A stretch of DNA of 64,000 nt from Absidia repens (Eukaryota; Mucoromycota; Mucoromycetes; Mucorales; Cunninghamellaceae): contig MCGE01000006.1 of NCBI GenBank assembly GCA_002105175.1, positions 558,001 through 622,000 of the forward strand, written 5' to 3'. Positions 40,439 to 50,256 of this stretch are shown here, piece by piece; position 1 is the first letter of the stretch, and each line of letters opens with the position of its first letter. The translations under genes were made by a program, and so were the position numbers. The notes below the pieces were generated by a model. That model was given only the letters and a program-made list of their open reading frames with translations, searched no databases and was not told the origin of the DNA.

Positions 40439-42619
40439 TCAATCATCGCTGGGAACTACTTCCGTCAAGGTGGGCCACGGAGGACGAGACATGTGGTCTT
40501 TCAGTGCGTCATCGGAAGTTGCTGCATTTCCATTGTTGTGCTTGGTTGTATCATCGCGGGTGGCGGCAACGGTAGCGTCGTTAGGGGAATCAAGTTCATC
40601 ATCATCGTCGTCATCATCCTCGTGAGAGTCTGGGCTGCCGCTAAAAGGTGGTGTGCAAGCGTCAACTATGTGTGATTTGCCATTGCTGGTGTTGTCTTCT
40701 TTCTCATGATTCTGACTGTCTTTGATAATGTCATTTTCCATGTCGGTCAATGGAGGGCTCGGTATTTGTTGCAGACCAGTAAGAGACATGGATCGGAAGT
40801 TGCTGTATGTATCTTTGTCACCATCATCATCCTCTTCTTCTTCCTCCGTGCTGGTGTATTGGTGGCTAGTGAGATAGGACGCGGCAGATGCGGAAGGAGA
40901 GACACCAGTCAGCTGCCCAGAACCAAGCCAGTCAACTTGTGGACTAGTACGATAATAAACTTCCCCTTCAGGACGAACACCCGTAATGCTGTTGGATAAT
41001 AAACCGTAACCATCGGACCGGACACCATCATTCCCATTTCCACCATACTTTTCTTGACTATCGTCACCATCATCATCCCGAATAGAATAACCCTTCAGGC
41101 CAGCAAGAGCACCATTGTTGTTGTAGACGCCATCATGAGAAAATCCATCGATATCGGCGTCGGCATCATCATCGTCGCCATATTGTTTTTCATATCCTTG
41201 TACACCAGTCAAAAACATTGGTCGATCCAATAAATTAAAAGCCATGACACCTGTCAGTCCACCTTTGAATAGAGATGCAGAAGAATCAGTAGTATCCATA
41301 CCGTAGAGATCATCATCAGCATCGTCAGTAATACGTCCGGAATTGGAAAAGAGGGAGCGACGAGTAGGAGCAGGTGTAACGACACCTTTCAAAATGGGCT
41401 GCCTTTGTTTTTGTGTTTGTTGTAGGAAATGCTGCTGTTGTTGTTGCACAAAAGAAAGCCAACTTCGGAACCGAGTTTCCAAAGTTAAAACAGTCGAACG
41501 TGGCAAAATACTAACGGCGTTGTTGAGCTGTGTTTCCAATTGACGGACGTATGATTTTGGGACCATAACACCTGAAATATTGAGATTGGAAGAAGATGAG
41601 GACGACATATCATAAGTGCTTTTGATAGTTTTGTGCTGCTTGTTCCTGTCACGGACTTGATAGAATAATGTACCCTGACAAAGTAGATAGAAAACGTAAA
41701 TTAACGTCGTGTTTTGTTATTGTTGATTTTGTTTTATCTGGAGAATTATTTGTTTATTTGTTTGAGTTCATTAACTTACATCATAAGCGGCCTGTATATC
41801 TTGTTTTTTAACAACACCATTATTTCCCACCATGAGATAAATTGCCAACCATTCCAATGTTGTAGTTGACCTACAGTATTCAAAAAATCAATGATATATT
41901 AACGCCATCGTTTTTACGAAGAGAAAGTTTTGCCTTACCAAGCCAGAGGATCCTTGTAACTTGCTTCATTCCATTCTAACAATTCTTTAAGTGTAATTGT
42001 TTTCCCACTGATATCAGCTTTGGCATGTTTCGAAAAAAGTTTGTCAAAGGCTTCCAAATCCAATTGTCCATCCATATCATAAGGTTCATTTTGAATGTTC
42101 TAAGGATAAAAGCAGTAAGAATGAGATATCAAGAAGAAGAGAAACCCAATATGCATATAATATATACCTTTTGCAGTTTCTCCATACGAGTTCGACACAA
42201 GGGGTCGGGCATCCAAGAGTCCTGTGTAGAATAGGATAGTAAAACACCTAGAAAAGTACCAATAGTCACACTAGCAACAATGCCATAGCCAAGGTGAACG
42301 AAACCTATATGGAAAAGAAAAGGCGCTCAATCATCACACGCAAAAAGCTTTACCTTCTATTCACTCTTTTCGTTCTTACCGAAAATCGTGTCCACAGGTG
42401 TGATATACCCTTTGTTTTTGCGATCCCAAAACTTCATATGTTTTTCCATGGCCTTACGAATGTCAACATAAGAATAGTGTTAGTATGCCGCTAGGTCTCT
42501 AGTAGTGATTTACTTACTGCATTAGCCGTAGTCGTGGTGACAAAATCTGTACAATAAGAAAATACAATAAGTAAAGATGAACACATCAATGATAATAGAA
42601 ACTTACGATTTGTCGACAT
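40439..42619 (-). CDS. Caleosin-like protein with long acidic C-terminal extension
   Basis: Caleosins are calcium- and haem-binding lipid-droplet/ER proteins, some with peroxygenase activity. 579 aa; exons 42619-42607, 42546-42518, 42452-42380, 42304-42168, 42099-41939, 41870-41780, 41674-40439. The caleosin core is residues 1-175: MEKHMKFWDRKNKGYITP gives the conserved His19 and an EF-hand loop D24-D35, then a hydrophobic hairpin about 43-63, YDMDGQLDLEAF, TLKELLEWNE and AAYDGTLFYQ. Ordinary caleosins stop near here. This one continues about 400 residues of disordered, Asp/Glu- and Ser-rich sequence with a poly-Gln patch and eight spaced (L/I)-(T/S/A/K)-G-(V/L) motifs. The acceptor of exon 3 is supported by an upstream TACTAAC branch site. 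The tail has no recognised domain. Confidence 0.85.
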
Positions 42620-43126
42620 GATGAGATATTAGACAAAAATATAAATATATAAAAAAAAAAAAAAGCGAGGAAAAGAGGGAAAGGCGGGGGAAATAAGGAG
42701 AATTTTGCAAAAAAAAGTATTTTTATCCTTGTGCCCCGCTTCATGCTAGAATCACGAGCGCCATGCGAGGAGTTTCTTTTTTTTTTTGGGAGCGGTCGGC
42801 ATGAAACCCTATAATTCTCAAAAAGGACATATATAAAATGGCTTCAGTGTTTGACGCAAGTATAAACATTATAAACTTTGACTTTGTTTAAATTTTTATT
42901 TTATTGATGGCAACAGATAAAAGAGGAGATAATAGTGGCAAGGGAGGAAGAATGTGATTAAGTAACTATATAAAAGAAAATTGAGCTCAACTAAGAAAGC
43001 TGAAGAGAAGGATAAAGGGTAATATAATGAGATAACAACACTAAGAGGGGATAATAACTATTACTAAGTTTGTTTGGTTTTGTTTTCTTGAAGGAGAGAA
43101 TACAATTGTGAACTAAAAGATTCAAA
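42620..43126. other. Short spacer between caleosin promoter and Rho 3' end
   Basis: Tandem minus-strand genes. It contains the caleosin upstream region and probably the Rho 3' UTR. No other feature. Confidence 0.4.
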
Positions 43127-44271
43127 CTACAAGATAGAGCAACCAGTACACTTGGATCTCTTATTCCTGAGAACCGACGTCAAAGAAGCTCGAGTAGCGT
43201 GTTCAAACACTTCTTGCACACCATCATTGTATTTGGCCGAGCATTCCTTTGACCAAAAAAAAAAAAAAAAGAAGACATTAATACTGTGTTATCGTCAGTT
43301 TTTTATTTTGTTTGCTACAACTCACCAGATATTTGTAAGCATCAATTTCTCGAGCAACATGCATACCCTATTATAAAAAAAGATAGATGACATAAGTACA
43401 TTTTTGTTCTTTTCTTCTCCTCTTCTGAATAGGGGAAATGGAATATGACTTACTTCTTCATAAGATACAGGTCTTTCTGAATTCCGTTGAAGTTCTTGAA
43501 TAGTACCAGGATTGTTTCGCAAATCTTTCTTACAAGCAACAAGTAGAACGGGCAGTCCTGGACAGAAATGAAGTACTTCAGTGAACCACTTAAAAAAAGA
43601 ATTGTACCCAAGCCAAGATTAGTACGCGATCCACTGAACATTGAATGTGGAGATAATCCTTTCTTTAGTTAACTTACTTTTCCACAAACATTTTCCAAAG
43701 AATCGAGGGAGTCCACAGCGTAGCAAATCAAGATAACGTCAGAGTCAGGATATGACAATGGACGAAGTCTATCATAATCTTCCTGGCCTAACATGAGCAA
43801 AAATAAGGTGAGGGTAGTCAGCCTCTAGTTTTTGTGCGCTTTTATTTCATGTTGATGCAACAAAATGTTACCAGCTGTATCCCAAAGGTTCAATTCCACT
43901 TTCTTCCCATCCACATTCAAGTCAGTTACAGAGTTCTCGAAAACAGTAGGGACGTAGTTCTATGATTATAGTAACATAAAGAGAAGAATATTTAAATGTA
44001 AAATTGGACAGTGATGCGTAGTAAATATGCTTACTTCAGGGTATTTTCCTTGGGAGTGGACCATTAACAAGGAAGTCTATTGACAAAGTAGGAGGAGACG
44101 CAAAGAGGTTACTTTCCTAGTACCAATATCATCCTTCAACCGATTTGCCCTATAAAAACCCCGACTTACCCTATCACAAACCAGCAAGTATCAAGGCACA
44201 ACATATACATATAATAAAAAGGATATGATTAATCGTTATTCTAGCTTGCTTCTTGATCGCTCAGTCCGTGC

Positions 44272-44307
<36 letters not shown>

Positions 44308-44427
44308 ACTCTATAAAAATAAAAAGTAAAAAATGTGAATTCATGAATTCAAAAACAAGGTGTATGACTTACTTCCACAGGCACCATCACCAACAATGAC
44401 CAGCTTTTTTCGAATTACAGAAGACAT
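43127..44427 (-). CDS. Rho-family small GTPase with two predicted 1-nt exons
   Basis: Membrane-bound molecular switch for actin/cell-wall polarity. 197 aa when assembled as 44427-44373, 44310 (one base, A), 44170 (one base, G), 44076-44035, 43959-43872, 43787-43678, 43588-43454, 43367-43326, 43246-43127. Motifs: VIVGDGACG + K + TSLL (P-loop), NYVPTVFEN (switch I), [18 protein letters not shown] (switch II), ACKKDL (G4), [15 protein letters not shown] (G5). It ends [10 protein letters not shown], a CAAX box with terminal Leu, so geranylgeranylation is expected. The P-loop Lys codon is not contiguous: exon 1 ends with A, and the only canonical way to supply A and G is from the two one-base exons. 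Closest to Rho1/Rho2-type sequences; no precise subclass is assigned. Confidence 0.9.
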
Positions 44428-44524
44428 GGTATATATGTATGTGATAATAAATAAAATGAGAAAGAAAAGAGAGAGGTTCAAAAAGAGAGAAGAATACAAA
44501 ATAAACGCAGGGTTTTCTTACTGC

Positions 44525-44572
<48 letters not shown>

Positions 44573-44791
44573 CACCAACGAACGAACCCTGCTACCTATG
44601 ACAGGAAGCATTTACCGAGCCACAACAGGCTCAACGAATCCCTTAAAATAGAAACCACCTCTTCCCCACTCTGCTTTCCAGCATGTACTTTACATCATAT
44701 GTACCCGTTTCCGTGCAATTCAATTTTTATTGTATAAGAAAAGCAAATGTATATTTTATTCAAAAATATGATATATAATGTTCAATGACAA
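44428..44791. other. Spacer with 43-nt poly(A) tract
   Basis: Rho upstream region and Dnmt2 3' end. A run of 43 A occupies 44527-44569, the longest homopolymer in the window. No gene. Confidence 0.6.
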
Positions 44792-46037
44792 CTATTCTAC
44801 ATGATGACTATCTACAAATAAAACACATCGCAAGAGTTCCGCCACGACCCAGCAATTCAAACTATTCCCAAGCAACCGATATTGTTGTTGACGATTGACA
44901 CCTTCAGGAAATGCCAAGTGAGGCAAATTTGCCGGAGAAAAGAAGTGCCTTGGCACACCAGAAGAGGATGATTCATTTTTTGTTCCATTGTTCGATCCAA
45001 GAGATGAAGAAGAGTAATCAGGCATAGGGAAGGCATGTAATCGTCCGATTTCAGTGGGTGTCAAGAATCGAAGGCCTAACTCTAATAATGAAGCGGTATC
45101 TTGCCAATCGTAATCCATTGTCTAAAAATAAAGCCAATTAGTATTCCCTTTTTCAATTGTTCGCCCTTTTGGTTAATTCTAATTCTCTTTTTTTTGGTGG
45201 GGTGACGAGAGTTCCATACCTCTAATTTCTTTGTTTGTAATAATGAGCCACTAGTCATGATGTGATTTGATCCATAAGCCTATAGAAAAATAAAAAGAAA
45301 AAAGGAAGTTGAGATACAATAGAAGAATTTTTGCGTTATAGTTCTTATTGTACCTTCGTTACACATGACGTTTTTGTACTTGAGGGCAATACAATATCTA
45401 CAATATAAATCCCTTTTAAGATCATCACCGGCAAGAGTCAGAATGCTACTTACCTAACCGGAAATTATGCAATCGTAGAATATAGCGAGAGGGAACTATA
45501 AAGGAGTCATCATCATTAAGTTGTTCCAAAAAATTCGCCAATTCAGGTACATCAAATGTCTGTTCTTGGTCAAAGGGCCATGTTGTATGTATTTTCCTAT
45601 TCTCAGTCGTTTTGGTGGTTGGCGATGTATGGACGTTTTCTTCATTCTTTGGTTGTTGCTTTCTTCGAGCTGTGAGATAATACCGTAATCGATGATTTGG
45701 GATACCGAATTGTATTGGTGATAAAAGACATTCATTGATTTCGTAGCCCAAAGCTTCTAGTTGAGTCATCAATTCTTGTCGAGATTGGGAAATCTATGAT
45801 ATGATATGACGAAATCAATTAAATATAGTTTTATATTCATAATTTTGCGGCTTACCTCAAAGTTCTTGACATTTTCGAGGAAAAGGTACGTTGGTGGGTT
45901 CTCCAGCGTTGATAGAAGTTTGATCAAATGTAACAACGGTTTTGCTCGTGAATCATTAATATCTTTCATTTTGCCACCTTGTGTATAGGGTTGACATGGT
46001 GGACTTAGTAGCCAACAGTCAGCCTGGTATCTACGTC

Positions 46038-46069
<32 letters not shown>

Positions 46070-46507
46070 TACGTTAGTTCATCATGCCTAGTTTTCAAAC
46101 CTCAAATAGAAAAACACTCACTTTTCAATATCTTTGGCTGTGAGTCGATCAATGGTTTTCTACAAAATGGAAAAACGTCAGTCAGTCAGTCAGCAATACA
46201 GCAAAAGTAGATCCAAATACCGTTGTCCCCACCAGACAACCCTTATGTCTTCTTTTTTGAATATATCAATAATCTACCTTGGATGGCTCTTTTTTGAAGT
46301 TATGGGCGTACACTTTGTTGGCGATTTCATTGACATCAAACGAGGCAACTACTTCAGCATGAACACCAGCAATATTCAGACCGTGATGCTACAAATATAA
46401 CAAGATAGATAAGGGTTTCTTAATTCTTCTAAAAAAAAAAAAGGAATATCTATTACCAGTCCACCAATACCAGAAAAGAATTCTAAGCAACGTATGGGTC
46501 CCGTCAT
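44792..46507 (-). CDS. Dnmt2/Trdmt1 tRNA(Asp) cytosine-C5 methyltransferase
   Basis: DNA-methyltransferase-fold enzyme that methylates C38 of tRNA-Asp in characterised members. 382 aa; exons 46507-46457, 46388-46278, 46159-46122, 46030-45856, 45793-45454, 45397-45354, 45279-45220, 45121-44792, all in phase. Motif I LEFFSGIGG is split by intron 1 just after GGL. The catalytic motif IV is SPPCQPYTQGG, motif VI is LENVKNFE, motif VIII is PNHRLRYYLTAR, and the C-terminus has LTPTEIGRLHAFP and YRLLGNSLNCWVV. The family's CFT signature reads CVTKAYG here. A charged, low-complexity insert (about residues 180-205) lies in the target-recognition region. It is the only cytosine methyltransferase in the window. 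Confidence 0.95.
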
Positions 46508-46589
46508 TGATCTAGAGAAGAGAAACAATGAGAATGAAAAACAATCGAGACAAGAGTATCAAATCCCCGCCGACTCACAGGAGCCATCG

Positions 46590-47260
46590 CTAAAACATTT
46601 CAAATTCCGCGCACGCGAAATTTTTTCAATACCCAATTTTATATTTTTTCGACCTTTTCTTTCTTTTCTTTTTTTCTCACAATTGTAACCTTTTTTTGAG
46701 ATTGAGATGAATTTAGAATAATGTCAGGTCTAGTTTAGAACGGTTTTCGACTCAGGGATTACAAGATGCATGGAGAATCCCTTTCAGTCTGGATCTAGGA
46801 TCTGAGGGTACCATTAGTTAGCTTTTTGGAGCCTTCATTAGCGTAGTTTAGTGTTGGTGTGTCATAATCTGTATCAACATCTCAATAAAATATGTCTTTT
46901 TTTTTACATGCTTCAATGAAAAATGTCCCGTATGTCTCTTTCATGTCTTGCGCAAGAAAACTTTGTTTTATTTACCATCACCCTTTTTGATTAGTATTAC
47001 CGTTTTCGTGTTTCGATAACAGATATCCTTCCGGTCTTTATTGCGCCTTATGTAGTATATTAGATACCTTTTTGTATTCGCGCTTTTAGATTATATGTGA
47101 CCATTCCTTTGAACTCGCATTAGTCTCCCTGTTAGTCTCCACATACTACCTCCATTAGTTCCTTCCAATAGATCTCTTGTGACAATGAGCCACTTATCTT
47201 TAGTTTAGTACCTCCAATATACCTCAATAAATTATTTCTTTTATTAGATAACCATACCAT
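46590..47260 (+). repeat. Dispersed repeat family 1, copy F (plus)
   Basis: Plus-strand copy. Landmarks: ATTTCAAATTCCGCGCACG (46598), pyrimidine tract, TCTAGTTTAGAACGG (46728), CAGGGATTACAAGATGCATG (46754), TACCATTAGTTAGC (46810), CTCAATAAAATATGTC (46883), GCTTCAATGAAAAATGTCCC (46910) and CTCAATAAATTATTTC (47222). It lies immediately upstream of the Dnmt2 gene, in the opposite direction. Confidence 0.75.
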
Positions 47261-48382
47261 GACTCATATGATAGTGAAAATTGTCTTTCTTGTTGATCTT
47301 TTGTGAGTGTCTTATTGCGTACCTATTTTCTACTTCACCCACCTTGTTCACTTTTGCTCAGCCTCTCAAAGCCTAAACGATTGGTTGGCAGGCCTAAATC
47401 ATATAATATTAAATGTAGGGTATATTTTTGCTCTACCAATCAATACTAATGAACCTGAGCCATACCACCGGTGGAATATTCTTTATAAAATTTTATAGTC
47501 TTCGCTTAACTAGATATTCTGTACACATCAGTTCATTGTTTTTATTATGTATGGCAAAATAATGATAATAACCCCCACCCATAATGATACAAACGCAAGC
47601 CAAGGAAGCTCCGAGGAGCTGCCACTCACACTGACTTTCTCGCCCCATTCCCCACAGAAAAAATCCCGGTTGAGGTGTCGCTCACTATAGCATAAATATA
47701 TGGTGAGCGTCTCATCCCATCCCATCAAAACTCACACCTCAACAAAACAATGACATCTCTGGCACCCAATAGATTTTTTTTTTTTTTTTTTTTTTTTGGT
47801 TCTTTGAAAGCGTTGGAATGAAATTAGGAGTGTAAAATGAGAGTGTCTTGGGCCTTGCCCGTTGAATCTGGCAATTTGGAAGTTCCTCCAATTTCATATA
47901 TGGCAAAAAGTACCTCCAAACTCGGGCGAATTTTGGACAATAAAAAAAGAAGAATGAATGAATGGAAGAGGAAGGAAGACTTGGCAAATGACATGGTTTT
48001 TATTAATGGTAGTGAGAATATAAGAATAACAGTAGTTGAGAATACTTAGGATTATAGTTACGCAACTGACAATAGTATCACGGATGCCAATGACCACCAG
48101 GAGTGCATTAAATTGTTTGTTCTTGTTTGGTCTTGTTTGTATTAATGATCTTGATATCACCAGAGCCAGAGAAATGAGTGCACTGCGAGAACTTGACAAT
48201 AATATCAAGACCAGGAATATAAACATTATCCATCGATATGATGGTCAATAACTGCATTTCCTTTTCGAGTTGACCTTATATAAGTAAGACCATGGATCTA
48301 CTATAATAAACAACAGAATGAAATTACCGACCTACCTTTGCAATTGTTTTTACTTGGGGTTGTTGGCACAATTACCTTTTCA

Positions 48383-48416
<34 letters not shown>

Positions 48417-48664
48417 CATACAAAGCTCTCGGTTTTATGATTTTGAAGTTAGCTTCAACCTAAAAGTCTTACAGCACTGAGTAAAAAGATTGTTATGGCT
48501 AATTTATCGTCGCCAACTCGTCATGTTAACCGGTCGGTAAGGTTCGGGGGGACGGGGAAGTAGTCATATAGTAGGTGTGTTAGAAAACAAATGTTTGGTA
48601 GTGCACTCACAATGTTGCCACAATAACAGCTTTCTTTGCTATACAAAAGGTCAGAAAACGGACA
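47261..48664. other. Intergenic stretch with family 2 fragment and unassigned short ORFs
   Basis: A minus-strand fragment of repeat family 2 is at about 47700-47740 (CATCCCATCCCATCAAAACT). T and A tracts lie at 47773-47798 and 48384-48414. Overlapping short ORFs on both strands at 47837-48251 have mixed composition but no recognisable domain, and I could not join them into a spliced gene. Confidence 0.4.
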
Positions 48665-49235
48665 ATAAAAGAGTATATATCTTTTTTAAAAGAAATATGG
48701 TAGATACTAAATATTGACTGTGTGGTTCATTGTAATCATATTTGAGATGATATGAGGAGACCAAATGGAGATATGGAGGTTGGTAAAAAGGGAACTAATA
48801 TACTTAGAAAGCATGAGAAAGAGTAAAGTGATATCCTTTTATTAAAGCTTGACAACTGTCAGCGCTTTTCTAAAGCGAATATAATTGTAGAAAAATGGAT
48901 CTATTGCACAACACATGAAAGAGATTAATGGGACATATTGCATTGAAGCATGTTAAAAGAGGTATATTTTTATTCAATTGTAGATAATAAACTAAGCTAA
49001 TGGAGGTTCCAAAAAGCCAACTAATGGTGGTCCAAAAACCTAGATCCAAAATGAAAGAGTTTCCCCATGCATCTTGTAATCTCTGAGCTGAACCCCCTTC
49101 TAAACTAGTCCTGACACTAATCTAAGATCACCATAGCTTCAAAGAAGTTAAATAGGTGAGTGGAAAAGGAGAAGGAAAAATAGGGAGTAAACAAAAATTT
49201 ATGTGGTCGGAATGTGAAATATTTTCTGCCGGTCG
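48665..49235 (-). repeat. Dispersed repeat family 1, copy G (minus)
   Basis: Plus-strand landmarks: GATCTATTGCAC (48898), AATGGGACATATTGCATTGAA, CTAAGCTAATGGAGGTTCC, GTTTCCCCATGCATCTTGTA (49060), CTAGTCCTGACACTAATCTA and the B-box-like complement TGTGGTCGGAATGTGAA near 49202. Aligns with copy H over its whole length. Confidence 0.75.
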
Positions 49236-49979
49236 CATTGAGGATGGATTGGTGAGGTTTTTTTCATGCCATAAAAATCCACCATGGCATGGTGGCTCCC
49301 TCCTTTTTAAAACAATACACATCATTCAACGAAGGCAGTACCCCGTTTTCTTTCTTCTCATGACGGTAGCCCACCGTTTCATAAGAAGCCCTGTCCTGCC
49401 ATAACAGCTACCGGCATTATGGCGGCTCTGTCTGTTTTTCTTTTAAAGTAACAGCGGCGGCGACCACGTTCACACAGCGGCGCAGCATGGTGATTCACTT
49501 ATTTTTTTTTCTCTTACTACAACCAGCAACACTCAACGGCAGCAGCATGGTGACTGTCTCTTCTTTTTACACCAAACCCTACTATTAAGCGGTAGCCATA
49601 CAGCACTGTACAGTACAGTACAATGCTTTTCACTTTCCATTCATAAACCAATATTCACACAATAATAACGACATACAAATAATAAAAGCGAGTATATAAA
49701 ATGATGGCAGTGGTTTATTAGTGAAGAATAAATGGCAAAACATAAGCATAAAAAAGAATGATAGAATGACACAATGAATATCATGAACAAAAAAAAAAAA
49801 AAAAAAGAAGGTAAAGCCTAGTGTAACGAGAAGATAGTATTACTAAAAAAAAACTACTATGATAAAAATTATATAAATGACTATAGGGGGTAAAGGTGGT
49901 ATCTGGGAGATGATGGCAATATATATAGTAGTTTTTCTTAACAAAAGAAAAAAGAAGAGGTAATAATTCTACACTAAAA
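49236..49979. other. Intergenic stretch with degenerate CAGCATGGTGA repeats
   Basis: Locally GC-richer. Several imperfect repeats share GGCGCAGCATGGTGA / GGCAGCAGCATGGTGA (49470-49560) followed by a pyrimidine stretch, with related palindromic ACCATGGCATGGT at 49280-49292. No coding sense; the right end is the Mvp1 3' region. Confidence 0.4.
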
Positions 49980-50212
49980 TTAATCAAAGGCATCTGGGTC
50001 ATCGGGCATCATTGTATCGAGGTCCCGCTGCAGTGTTTTCCATTGATAATGCTGATCTTTTGCTGACTTCTGCTGTTGCCTAACCATGTCTTGATACATC
50101 AATGATACAAAGGCTTGCTGTTGGTGAAGGTAGATCAGTTCCGATGCCAGACAAGAATGGATAAACAGCATACGATGTTGATGAAGAGTATCACGTACAT
50201 GATCCTAGTAGC

Positions 50213-50256
<44 letters not shown>

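Noticed and set aside
44111..44125. A 4-nt exon (GAAA) between TACTAG and GTAACC in the Rho gene
   Set aside because: Including it would insert a residue into the P-loop or break the frame; only the A and G one-base exons restore GKT exactly.
47837..48251. Short ORFs that might form a spliced secreted protein
   Set aside because: Frames on both strands are similar in length, none shows a recognisable domain, and no consistent splice model joins them.
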